Shown here: positions 1 through 7,453 of the stretch, piece after piece
Position numbering within the stretch: position 1 is the first letter of the stretch
How the letters are laid out: the number at the start of each line of letters is the position of its first letter
Assembly: GCA_026987995.1 (NCBI GenBank)
Contig: JALSMC010000156.1
Coordinates: 1-16,001 of the forward strand
From: Sulfurimonas sp.
GTDB taxonomy: Bacteria; Campylobacterota; Campylobacteria; Campylobacterales; Sulfurimonadaceae
Reading direction: 5' to 3'
DNA length: 16,001 bases
The notes under the pieces: model-generated
The model's database searches: none
The model's input: the letters and a program-made list of their open reading frames with translations, nothing else
Told to the model about the DNA's origin: nothing
Position numbers and translations under genes: made by a program

Positions 1-53
1 ACAACAGATAGTGCAGAATAAGTAACAACAGTTTTTTTAATACCACTATACAT
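1..53 (-). CDS. N-terminus of a probable secreted protein (partial)
   Basis: Only the first 17 complete codons lie in the window, starting with the ATG at 53-51. They read MYSGIKKTVVTYSALSV, which looks like the start of a signal peptide: a short basic n-region (KK) followed by a hydrophobic stretch. An AAGGA ribosome site lies about 8 bases upstream of the ATG. The gene is divergent from the response regulator that starts at 161. In Campylobacter jejuni the protease gene htrA neighbours the cprRS two-component genes, so a periplasmic protease is one possible identity. That is a guess from neighbourhood only; nothing in these 17 residues identifies the product. Confidence 0.55.
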   Translation of the reverse strand, partial: MYSGIKKTVVTYSALSV

Positions 54-80
54 CTAAAAATCCTTTTTCTATTACATGTA

Positions 81-113
81 TTCTATCATAAAATGTTATA
101 GAACAGTAACTGT
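81..113. promoter_or_regulatory. Two inverted repeats in the divergent intergenic region (candidate operators)
   Basis: An 11-base palindrome ACAGT-A-ACTGT occupies 103-113. It abuts a second inverted repeat with 6-base arms, TTCTAT (81-86) and ATAGAA (98-103). Both lie between the two divergent starts, and the palindrome overlaps the -35 region proposed for the response-regulator operon. An operator, possibly autoregulatory, is a reasonable inference. In AT-rich DNA, repeats this short can also arise by chance. Confidence 0.35.
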
Positions 114-138
114 CAAATATCATTATTTAAATTATGCT
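110..138 (+). promoter_or_regulatory. Probable promoter of the two-component operon
   Basis: A -35 like CTGTCA (110-115) is followed after 17 bases by a -10 like TATGCT (133-138), giving a transcription start near 145. The in-frame ATG at 134 lies inside this -10 box, which supports the downstream start at 161. TTGACA reads on the other strand over 116-111, so the divergent gene may share this core. The -10 for that direction is poor, with TATGAT at a 20-base spacing. Confidence 0.45.
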
Positions 139-160
139 AAAATCTCTTAAAGGCAGATGC

Positions 161-814
161 ATGAATATACTTTTAATGGAAGATGATGCGGTTCTTTCAG
201 ATATTTTACTAGACTATCTTAGAGAAAGTTTTAATGTTACATATGCTTTTAACTCTCAAGAAGTCCATAAACACCTAGCATCAAAAAAGTATGCTTTATT
301 CATATTTGACATCAATGTTACAGGAAAAAATGGTCTTGATTTACTTGAAGAACTTCGTTCTTACAGCGATACTACCCCAACTATTTTCATAACAGCTTAC
401 ACAGATACAGCCTATCTCCAACGTGCTTTTGATCTTGGTGCACACGACTACATCAAAAAACCTTTTGAACTCCAAGAACTTCATGCTCGAATACAAAACA
501 CTAAAAGACTCTTTAACATTGATACAAAAGAAGAGGTACAAATCTCACCTACTATGAGCTTTTGTACTCTCAAAAATGAGGTTTATAAAGATAATATTAC
601 TATATCTTTAGGAGCTAAAGACTCCAATCTTTTAGCCTACTTTATAAACAACAGTTCAAGACTTATAAGTACAGAAGAACTCACTCAAAATGTATGGGAT
701 TATGACTCTATGCCTAGTGATGCTACTCTGCGTTCACACATCAGGACATTGCGTGATATCATAGGCAAAGAAAAAATCACAACAGTAAGAGGAGAGGGTT
801 ATATTTATGAATAA
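161..814 (+). CDS. OmpR/PhoB-family response regulator
   Basis: This is a DNA-binding response regulator of 217 residues from the start at 161. Residues 1-115 form a receiver domain with the acidic pair D8/D9, phospho-acceptor D50, T78, and K100 in the KKPF motif. Residues 125-217 form a winged-helix DNA-binding domain ending in VRGEGYIYE, the usual OmpR-family wing. The start at 161 is preferred to the in-frame ATG at 134 because AAAGG precedes it at 149-153 and the upstream ATG falls in the likely -10 box. The stop overlaps the start of the following histidine kinase by 8 bases, so the two are translationally coupled partners. The neighbourhood loosely recalls C. jejuni cprRS, but orthology cannot be shown from here. 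Confidence 0.93.
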   Translation: MNILLMEDDAVLSDILLDYLRESFNVTYAFNSQEVHKHLASKKYALFIFDINVTGKNGLDLLEELRSYSDTTPTIFITAYTDTAYLQRAFDLGAHDYIKKPFELQELHARIQNTKRLFNIDTKEEVQISPTMSFCTLKNEVYKDNITISLGAKDSNLLAYFINNSSRLISTEELTQNVWDYDSMPSDATLRSHIRTLRDIIGKEKITTVRGEGYIYE

Positions 815-1955
815 AATTACCAAAAAATCTTTTTACTCCTTTTTAGCACTCTATCTCATTAGCTCTTTTATCTTTTTAGCACTTGCAGCATACTGGTTTT
901 TCACCTCGCAAGTTTCCATGGAGATGAATAATAACTTCTACCGTATGACACAAATAGCGGATAAGGTAAGCTCAAATATCATTCAAGCACACATGATGAA
1001 TAAGTCTTATACTTTAGAGTCCTTCCCCCATGCAAAAGTTGCAATACTCGATGATAAAAAACATATAATGCAGGGTGACTACACTAAACAGATAGACTTT
1101 GCCAAAGACTTTTATATGGCAGATGAGAGTTTTACTTTAGTATCTACAAGAGCAAATGGACACCTTAATGTTGCCTATGTGATTGTTCAAAGTAATCAAT
1201 GCAATAAAAATGTCATGGCTTTAAAAAATAGAGTCGCTTACACTGTAATCTTTACTGCTCTTTTTATCATTGTTATTGCTGTTTTTCTTTCTTATATGTT
1301 TTTAAAACCCATAAAAGAGAAGATGGAAGAGATAGAACAGTTTGTAAAAGACACTACACATGAGTTAAACACTCCCATAACTGCACTTATGATGTCTACT
1401 TCACGCCTCAAAAGTAAAAAAGAGTATGATGAAAAAATCACTCAAAATATCAGCATAAGCACAAAACAACTCTATGAAATCTATTCATCTTTGAGTTTTT
1501 TGAGTTTTGACAACAAAAAAGAGCAGGCAGAACTTCTGCGTTTTGATAGAACTATTGAAACATCAGTTGCATACTTTAGTGAACTGCTTGAACGCAAAAA
1601 AATCAACATAGAAGTACACTTAGAACCATGTGAACTTGAAATAGCTCCTACAAAAGCTAAAATGCTCATAAATAACCTGCTCAGTAATAGCATAAAGTAC
1701 TCTAAACCAAATACAAAAATTACACTTACACTCACACAAAAACACTTCTCTATCAAAGATGAAGGAATAGGAATTGCTAAAGATAAACTAGATGAAATTT
1801 TCATCCGTTTTGTAAGAGCAAACTCTTATGCTGGTGGGTTTGGTGTAGGGCTTCACATAGTCCAAAACATAGTTAGTGAATATAACTACACAATAGATAT
1901 CGACTCACAAGAAGATGTAGGGACAACAGTGACTCTTAATTTTGGACAACTTTAA
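807..1955 (+). CDS. Membrane sensor histidine kinase
   Basis: This is the sensor kinase paired with the preceding regulator; it should autophosphorylate on a histidine and pass the phosphate to that regulator's D50. A transmembrane helix at about 10-32 and a second at about 143-166 bracket a periplasmic sensor segment of roughly 110 residues. I recognise no known sensor fold in that segment. The H-box follows almost directly (THELNTP, H185), leaving little room for a standard HAMP domain. The ATP-binding domain shows the N-box (N290, N294), the G1 box DEGIGI at 318-323 and the G2 box GGFGVGLH at 343-350, all consistent with an active kinase. Its start overlaps the regulator by 8 bases. The ligand cannot be inferred. 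Confidence 0.92.
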   Translation: MNKITKKSFYSFLALYLISSFIFLALAAYWFFTSQVSMEMNNNFYRMTQIADKVSSNIIQAHMMNKSYTLESFPHAKVAILDDKKHIMQGDYTKQIDFAKDFYMADESFTLVSTRANGHLNVAYVIVQSNQCNKNVMALKNRVAYTVIFTALFIIVIAVFLSYMFLKPIKEKMEEIEQFVKDTTHELNTPITALMMSTSRLKSKKEYDEKITQNISISTKQLYEIYSSLSFLSFDNKKEQAELLRFDRTIETSVAYFSELLERKKINIEVHLEPCELEIAPTKAKMLINNLLSNSIKYSKPNTKITLTLTQKHFSIKDEGIGIAKDKLDEIFIRFVRANSYAGGFGVGLHIVQNIVSEYNYTIDIDSQEDVGTTVTLNFGQL

Positions 1956-1966
1956 AGGATATAAAA

Positions 1967-2764
1967 ATGACAACGACTCTTGATTTAGCAAAACAGATAG
2001 CAAATATGCAAACAGACTTGCTTGTTGTTTTTGAGAACGATGATATTATCCTTACAAACAGTGCTTTTAACAAATTTTTTGGTGTAAGTTCAATGCAGGA
2101 GTATAAGAGTAGTTTTGGAGAGTTCATAAACCACTTTGTACCCCATCCTTCCTACTTTAATGCCGAAAAAATTAACGAAGGTGAAACTTGGTTTGAATCC
2201 ATACAAGCACTTGATGAGATAGATAGAGTTGTCAGTATATTAGACCAAACCTTTGAAGGGCATGCCTTTAGTGTTCGCATAGATTCTAGCCTTGATAATC
2301 AAAAAATAGTCACATTTACAGACATAACACAGTCTCTCATACAAAGAATTATGATAGAAAACAATGCTAACATAGATAAACGCAGTGGGGCTTACACAAA
2401 ACAGTACTTTTTACAGATAACGAGTAGTTTTGAAGAAGCCGCAAGTTTTAACAAAAAAATCATAGGTCTGACACTCATAGACATAGAAGAGAGTGATGAG
2501 ATAAATCATGAAAACACACAAGAATTCGTGCGGTATTTTAAGGGGTTTATCAGACAAGATGATATGTTAGTAAAGTACTCTGACACAAAATTTCTACTTG
2601 CATTTTTAGTTGATGATGCACAAAAAGCACTACAAGTGACAAGCAAACTCAACATCATGTTGCAAAAACATAATGTAGATGGTTTCTCTTTTAAACTAAG
2701 CACTAAGTATCAAGAAAAAAATGAAAAGCTAAACACTCTTATCTCTAAAGTTCTTGAAAATTAA
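1967..2764 (+). CDS. PAS protein with degenerate GGDEF-like domain
   Basis: This 265-residue cytoplasmic protein starts 11 bases after the kinase stop with a good AAGGA site, so it belongs to the two-component operon. Residues 1-120 look like a PAS sensor fold (LLVVFENDDIILTNSAFNKFFG, broken by family variation, then FTDIT at 117-121). Residues 136-265 follow the GGDEF pattern: DKRSGAYTKQYF for the usual D-x-L-T-G-L-x-N-R-x-x-F region, LTLIDIEE at 168-175, and RQDDMLVKYSDTKF before the signature. The signature itself is SDTKF at 205-209, so the glycines and catalytic acids are missing. Diguanylate cyclase activity is unlikely. It may act as a sensor, a nucleotide-binding relic or a partner of the kinase. 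Its last 20 bases overlap the convergent ligase gene. Confidence 0.75.
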   Translation: MTTTLDLAKQIANMQTDLLVVFENDDIILTNSAFNKFFGVSSMQEYKSSFGEFINHFVPHPSYFNAEKINEGETWFESIQALDEIDRVVSILDQTFEGHAFSVRIDSSLDNQKIVTFTDITQSLIQRIMIENNANIDKRSGAYTKQYFLQITSSFEEAASFNKKIIGLTLIDIEESDEINHENTQEFVRYFKGFIRQDDMLVKYSDTKFLLAFLVDDAQKALQVTSKLNIMLQKHNVDGFSFKLSTKYQEKNEKLNTLISKVLEN

Positions 2765-3860
2765 ATTTCGATTCCCTAATGGCATGAGCGACAAACTCAC
2801 TCATATCATCGAGTATCTCTTCTCCACGGCGAAAACTTAGACCGCAAGCTCCATCAGAGTAAAAGACTCCTGCTTGATAGTACTTTCCGCTTTCATCTCT
2901 TACAAAATCTACATACTCTTGATAAACAGCCTTGTACTCTTCGTATATTCCATCTGTTTGTAAAAGTATCTCACCATTTTCTACTATGTCTATGTTTGCA
3001 CCCTCTCTCCCAAACATTCTTTTTTTTACATACTTCTCTTTTATAGGTTCAAAGGATGTTTTTAAAAGGTAAGGCGAGTCAGGAAATAACTCATACAAAA
3101 TAGCCAACATCCCTTTAGACTGATAGAGCAGAGTAAACGCAGGGTTTAGCATTGCCGTCTCTGTGTTCGTGCAAAAATTTGGCATATCTTCCCATGGATA
3201 AAGTTTAAACCAAAAGTCATAAGGCATCGACTCTTCACACTCTTCTAAAACTTCAAACACCGTAATAAGCCCTCTACTTTTTGCCATATCTTCTAAAAAC
3301 TTCACAGTTATCTCTTCTTCTTGTATACCCTCTACACTTGAGAAGAGAAACTTCGAAAAAGGTCCATTTTTTGTCTCGCTTATCTTTACAAATTTCTCAG
3401 CGATACTTGAATAAATAGTGTTAAACTGCTTTAAACTAACATCATGATGAAAACGCAGCATCAACTCTTGTATAGCCGCACTCTCAAGTAAAAGTGTCGG
3501 TGTATCTGCATTAAACTCTATGAGTTTTATAGGTTTGCCATCTATCCCACCACTGAGATCAAAACGTCCATAAAGATGATTACCTCTTTCCTCTTTAAAA
3601 CTTCTCTCTATCTCTGCAATTAACCCCGATGGAATATCAAGTGCATCGTAAAGTTTATGCTCTATGACATACTCAGCCCCTCGCTCATACATTTCATAGA
3701 GCTCATTACTGGCAACTACATAAGCATCAACCTCTGCTTGTGTTACAGCTATAAACTTATCTTTTACTATGTACTCCCCATCTTCATCATTGTGCCATGT
3801 GTAGCCCATTGCATCAAGATGTGCTTTTGGTAGCTCTTTTATCTTTATAAATTTTGGCAT
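2745..3860 (-). CDS. Glutathionylspermidine synthase family ligase (YgiC-like)
   Basis: This 371-residue protein matches the stand-alone C-terminal synthetase family of glutathionylspermidine synthase (ATP-grasp fold), as in E. coli YgiC and YjfC, and is close to their usual length of about 386. Visible family marks are YGRFDL near 97-102, LIEFNADTPT at 113-122, KLYPWE at 219-224 and REGANIDIVENG at 285-296. The amidase half found in bifunctional Gss is absent. It is the last gene of the speE-speB operon, 3 bases after speB. Neighbourhood suggests it joins an amine product such as spermidine to a peptide or amino acid, but the acceptor is unknown and YgiC proteins often lack Gss activity. The 3' end overlaps the convergent PAS gene by 20 bases. 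Confidence 0.88.
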   Translation of the reverse strand: MPKFIKIKELPKAHLDAMGYTWHNDEDGEYIVKDKFIAVTQAEVDAYVVASNELYEMYERGAEYVIEHKLYDALDIPSGLIAEIERSFKEERGNHLYGRFDLSGGIDGKPIKLIEFNADTPTLLLESAAIQELMLRFHHDVSLKQFNTIYSSIAEKFVKISETKNGPFSKFLFSSVEGIQEEEITVKFLEDMAKSRGLITVFEVLEECEESMPYDFWFKLYPWEDMPNFCTNTETAMLNPAFTLLYQSKGMLAILYELFPDSPYLLKTSFEPIKEKYVKKRMFGREGANIDIVENGEILLQTDGIYEEYKAVYQEYVDFVRDESGKYYQAGVFYSDGACGLSFRRGEEILDDMSEFVAHAIRESKFNFQEL

Positions 3861-3863
3861 TAG

Positions 3864-4781
3864 CTACTCATACTTCACTTGCATCTGTGCACCTGTCTGC
3901 TCTTTTGTATCAAAGCCTTGGGACTTGCCCCAGTAAGAGATGATTTTTTGTAAAAATTTTGCTGCAAAAAGTTGTGAGACTTTTGACTCTTCAGGAATAA
4001 GCTCAACCATATCAACCCCTACTATATTTGCACTAGAGTTTAAAAAAAGAGCCTCAAGTATATCTGTCCCGAAGTAGTAATCTATTCCTCCGGCTTGTGG
4101 CGTGCCCACACTTGGAACATAAGCAGGATTGAAAACATCCATGTCGATGCTAAGATAAACATCTCCTTCCAAAGAAGCAATACTCTCAAGCACCTCTTCT
4201 CTAACAGCCTCACTTCGAAGTGCTCTATCCATAAAACATGTGATATTTTTGTCCTCTTTTATGCGAAGTGCTTCTGTTTCAAACATCGAACGTATGCCTA
4301 CCATGAAAACTTTATGTCCTTGTTTTAAAAGCTGAAACGCAGGTGTGGCATGTGAGTTTACATCACCTAAATACGAACGTCTTAAATCTGCATGAGCATC
4401 TAAAAACAAGACTGTCATAGGCTTGTCTACTAACGCTAACGTTAGTTGTGGCGTTATAGAGTGGTCACCACCGAGTGAGACAAATAGCTGCTTTTTATCT
4501 CGACTACGAGCACTAAAAGATGTTTTGATTTTATCAAACTCATGAATACTCTCAGCCACATGTACCTGCATATGTTTCATAGGTGAGTACTCTAAGTCTT
4601 CATCGTAGTACTCCATCTGTTCTGTCTCTATAAGTATCACATCTGGTGCATCTTCTGTTCCCACTTTACCACTCACACTACCACCCCAGCAGACTCTATT
4701 TATAACGATGTCAGCATCTTGCATACTCGTATTTGGTAACTCTTGGTACTCAATAGTATTGTTATTATTTGTCTCGTTCAA
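3864..4781 (-). CDS. speB: Agmatinase / ureohydrolase family enzyme
   Basis: This enzyme probably hydrolyses agmatine to putrescine and urea in the cytosol. The 305-residue protein has the full binuclear Mn site of the arginase/agmatinase family: H107 in GGDHS, D128/H130/D132 in LDAHADLR, and D213/D215 in SIDMDVFNPAYVP. NSHAT at 142-146 is the usual loop. The start is TTG (4781-4779), preceded by AGGAA at a good spacing. The next in-frame ATG, at residue 20, has no ribosome site and would remove conserved N-terminal sequence. It begins 1 base after the speE stop and ends 3 bases before the YgiC-like ligase, so the three are one operon. Agmatinase fits this context better than arginase or formiminoglutamase, but substrate is not proven by motifs. 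No arginine decarboxylase is in the window. Confidence 0.87.
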   Translation of the reverse strand: MNETNNNNTIEYQELPNTSMQDADIVINRVCWGGSVSGKVGTEDAPDVILIETEQMEYYDEDLEYSPMKHMQVHVAESIHEFDKIKTSFSARSRDKKQLFVSLGGDHSITPQLTLALVDKPMTVLFLDAHADLRRSYLGDVNSHATPAFQLLKQGHKVFMVGIRSMFETEALRIKEDKNITCFMDRALRSEAVREEVLESIASLEGDVYLSIDMDVFNPAYVPSVGTPQAGGIDYYFGTDILEALFLNSSANIVGVDMVELIPEESKVSQLFAAKFLQKIISYWGKSQGFDTKEQTGAQMQVKYE

Positions 4782-4782
4782 A

Positions 4783-5637
4783 CTAAATTCCTATGTTCTT
4801 TTTTATCTGGTTTGGTAGAATAAACGCAGTAATTAAACTCTCTACACCAAGCCCAATTAGTTCTAAGTCTTGTGCTCTTTTTGTAAATGTCTCTGTCAGA
4901 TTAGTATCTAGCACACTCAAATCATCACTAGCCATAACATATCCCCATAGACTATAAAACGAAGACACTATAACCCCATAAGATCTCACATCACTAAAAA
5001 CAGAAGCCATCATCTCTCGTATGCGTTTATGATTAACAGACTCTCCAGTGTCAAGAGCTCCAGCTTGTGTCGCAATGATTCCCTTTGGATTGAGTACTTT
5101 TTTTATTTTTTTATAGAGAGTTTCACCATAAAGAGAAGCAACTGACGAGTCCCAGTCAGCAACATCCACTAAGTCGCCTATGACAACATCAAACTTTTCG
5201 CTTGCAGTATCAAGATACTCTTTAATGTCCATATACAAAACTTCTAAACGAGAGTCACTAAACGCCGACTCACCCCAAGATGAAATGTGTGCCTTACAAA
5301 GTGAAACAAACTCTTCATCTATGTCAACCATCACAACTTTTGTAACAGACTTATGAGCTAAAACTTCACGAGCAGTAGCACCCTCTCCTCCACCCATAAT
5401 AAGTACAGTTTTAGGATGAGGATGCGCAAGAAGAGCCGGATGAACAAGTGCTTCATGATACATATGCTCATCACTCTCGCAAGACTGTACATCTCCATCA
5501 ATACTCACACAAACACCATGCATCTGAGACTCAAAGAAAAGATACTCAGCAAATGCAGTTTTTCCACTCGCTATGATATGTGTAACTCCTCTCTCAATAC
5601 TATCAGACTCATTTTGTACTTCTCTATAGGTAATCAT
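4783..5637 (-). CDS. speE: Polyamine aminopropyltransferase (SpeE family, thermospermine-synthase-like)
   Basis: This enzyme transfers an aminopropyl group from decarboxylated AdoMet to a polyamine acceptor. From the ATG at 5637 it has 284 residues. The Rossmann site shows GGGEGAT at 82-88 and VDID at 104-107. The catalytic acids are D155 and D158 in GDLVD. The sequence from GDLVD through TQAG (190-193) to WGYVMASD (231-238) resembles plant ACL5 thermospermine synthase more than E. coli SpeE, which would normally carry DSTDP there. The product may therefore be thermospermine or another triamine or tetraamine; this is inference. The start at 5637 has AAGGA 5 bases upstream. The in-frame ATG at 5661 lies upstream of the predicted transcription start and lacks a ribosome site. 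It is the first gene of the operon. Confidence 0.9.
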   Translation of the reverse strand: MITYREVQNESDSIERGVTHIIASGKTAFAEYLFFESQMHGVCVSIDGDVQSCESDEHMYHEALVHPALLAHPHPKTVLIMGGGEGATAREVLAHKSVTKVVMVDIDEEFVSLCKAHISSWGESAFSDSRLEVLYMDIKEYLDTASEKFDVVIGDLVDVADWDSSVASLYGETLYKKIKKVLNPKGIIATQAGALDTGESVNHKRIREMMASVFSDVRSYGVIVSSFYSLWGYVMASDDLSVLDTNLTETFTKRAQDLELIGLGVESLITAFILPNQIKKNIGI

Positions 5638-5662
5638 TCCTATCCTTATTCTCTTTGGCATG

Positions 5663-5692
5663 ATTATATACTATTGTCGCTTATCTTGACAA
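5663..5692 (-). promoter_or_regulatory. Promoter of the speE-speB-ligase operon
   Basis: On the minus strand TTGTCA (5692-5687) is separated by 18 bases from a perfect TATAAT (5668-5663). Transcription should begin near 5656, about 19 bases before the speE ATG at 5637. The -35 overlaps the -35 of the opposing sulP promoter by 5 bases. Confidence 0.7.
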
Positions 5693-5714
5693 GTTACACC
5701 TTAACTACTATACT
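5686..5714 (+). promoter_or_regulatory. Near-consensus promoter of the SulP transporter gene
   Basis: TTGACA (5686-5691) is a perfect -35, followed after 17 bases by TATACT (5709-5714). Transcription should start near 5721, giving a leader of about 35 bases that carries AAAGGAA ahead of the ATG at 5756. Its -35 sits in CTTGACAAG, which also supplies the -35 of the divergent speE promoter. Confidence 0.72.
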
Positions 5715-5755
5715 CAACATTAATTAAAGCTATCCATTATTAAAGGAAATTATTT

Positions 5756-7453
5756 ATGCTTCTCTCTACAAAAAACTTATCGGGTGACCTTTTTGGAGGG
5801 CTAACTGCTGCCATCGTTGCTCTTCCTCTAGCGCTTGCCTTTGGTGTGCAGTCTGGTATGGGTGCTATTGCTGGACTTTATGGGGCTATTGCTGTTGGTT
5901 TCTTCGCTGCTCTTTTTGGTGGAACTCAAACTCAGATAAGTGGTCCTACGGGTCCTTTAGCAGTTGTCGCATCTGTTGTTATAGCGAGTGAGATAGCCTT
6001 TTATGGTTCACTTGATGCAGCAATAGGAACTATAGTTGGAACTTTTGTTCTAGCAGGTGTTTTTCAGATTTTACTTGGTGTTTTTAAGATTGGACAGTAC
6101 ATAAGATACATTCCTTATCCTGTTATCTCTGGCTTTATGAGTGGTATCGGTGCTATTATTATCATTATGCAGATATTTCCATTTTATGGGCTTTCTTCTC
6201 CAAACAGCATTATAGAAATTTTTCTTCACCTTGATGACATTAGTGACAACATAAATATACAAGCAGTACTCCTCTCAGTTGGAACTATAAGTATCATCTA
6301 TCTTTTTCCTATGCTTACAAAAAAGATACCCTCTACACTTGTGGCTCTTGTGAGTTTAACTCTAGTTTCCACTTTTATGGGGCTCAATGTCTCCATCATC
6401 GGCGATATTCCTAAGGGGTTTCCAGAAGTTCACATAGATACTCTCCTCTCACTAGACTGGCATCGTCCTATGCTTATGATTATCCCTGCCATCACACTCG
6501 CAGCACTTGCTTCCATAGACTCTCTTCTTACTTCTGTTGTAGCTGACAACATGACAAAAACACAACATGACTCTAACAGAGAACTAGTTGGACAAGGTAT
6601 AGGAAATATCGTCGCTGGACTCATCGGCGGTCTGCCAGGTGCAGGTGCTACAATGAGAACAGTGGTAAACATAAAGGCAGGAGGGAGAACAAATCTCTCT
6701 GGTGTTATACATAGTATAGTGCTTGTCATCATACTCTTTGGTGCTGGTGCTTATGCCAAGCTCATTCCTCTGCCTGTTTTAGCGGGTATTCTTATCACAG
6801 TTGGGCTAGGTATCATCGACTATAAGGGTATAAAACACTTAAGAGAAGTCCCTCGTGCAGATGCTGTCATCATGGTAATAGTACTTTTTATGACAGTTTT
6901 TGTTGATCTTCTTCAAGCCGTTGCAATTGGGATGGTTTTAGCTTCTATACTCTTTATGAAGCAGATGGGAGATATGGGAGAGAACAAGTCAGTATCTAAA
7001 ACACTCAAAGATTTTCATGATATTTTTCCACCCTCTCCAGCAGAGAGAGAATCTTGTAAAGATATAGAAAATCAAGTCTACATCCAACACTTTAATGGTC
7101 CTATATTTTTTGGATTTACTGCACACTTTAAACAGATGATGAAAGAATTACCCGAGGTAAGTGTTGTTATATTTAGAATGTACAATGTGCCAAGTATAGA
7201 TCAGAGTGGTATGTATGCGATAGACGATGCCATTTATGAGCTAAATAGTAAAAATATTACTGTTCTCATTACGGGCATAAATGAACAGCCTAGAAAAATG
7301 CTACAAAATATAAAAGTTATTCCAACTCTTGTGCCCCAGAATCATCTCTTTTTAGACTTAAACGCAGCACTTAATATGCTAAAAGAACATCAAAGTAACT
7401 TTAGAGAAAGTAAGAGTAAAGAGAATATTTATAAAATTCTTTGTATTAATTAA
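5756..7453 (+). CDS. SulP-family anion transporter (BicA-like bicarbonate or sulfate permease)
   Basis: This is an inner-membrane SulP (SLC26) transporter of 565 residues. A hydrophobic core of many membrane segments spans about 10-400. It includes the family marks ISGPTGP at 61-67, IPYPVISGFMSG at 119-130, SIDSLLTSVVADNMT at 253-267 and GGLPGAGATMRT at 291-302. A cytoplasmic STAS domain occupies about 438-545 with the D482-x-S-G484 loop. The SIDSLL to GATMRT region closely resembles cyanobacterial BicA, so bicarbonate uptake for autotrophy is plausible; sulfate or another anion cannot be excluded. It has its own strong promoter and an AAAGGAA ribosome site, and is transcribed away from speE. 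Its stop overlaps the convergent bioA stop by 4 bases, leaving no space for a terminator. Confidence 0.9.
   Translation: MLLSTKNLSGDLFGGLTAAIVALPLALAFGVQSGMGAIAGLYGAIAVGFFAALFGGTQTQISGPTGPLAVVASVVIASEIAFYGSLDAAIGTIVGTFVLAGVFQILLGVFKIGQYIRYIPYPVISGFMSGIGAIIIIMQIFPFYGLSSPNSIIEIFLHLDDISDNINIQAVLLSVGTISIIYLFPMLTKKIPSTLVALVSLTLVSTFMGLNVSIIGDIPKGFPEVHIDTLLSLDWHRPMLMIIPAITLAALASIDSLLTSVVADNMTKTQHDSNRELVGQGIGNIVAGLIGGLPGAGATMRTVVNIKAGGRTNLSGVIHSIVLVIILFGAGAYAKLIPLPVLAGILITVGLGIIDYKGIKHLREVPRADAVIMVIVLFMTVFVDLLQAVAIGMVLASILFMKQMGDMGENKSVSKTLKDFHDIFPPSPAERESCKDIENQVYIQHFNGPIFFGFTAHFKQMMKELPEVSVVIFRMYNVPSIDQSGMYAIDDAIYELNSKNITVLITGINEQPRKMLQNIKVIPTLVPQNHLFLDLNAALNMLKEHQSNFRESKSKENIYKILCIN

Noticed and set aside
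134..160. Upstream in-frame ATG of the response regulator (MLKSLKGRC extension)
   Set aside because: The ATG lies inside the probable -10 box and has no ribosome site, while the ATG at 161 follows AAAGG and begins the normal receiver sequence.
1300..1360. HAMP domain in the histidine kinase
   Set aside because: Only about 18 residues separate the second membrane segment from the H-box region, too few for a normal HAMP.
1967..2764. Active diguanylate cyclase
   Set aside because: The signature position reads SDTKF, lacking the residues required for catalysis.
5638..5661. Upstream ATG of speE giving eight more residues
   Set aside because: It lies before the predicted transcription start, next to the TATAAT box, and lacks a ribosome site; 5637 has AAGGA.
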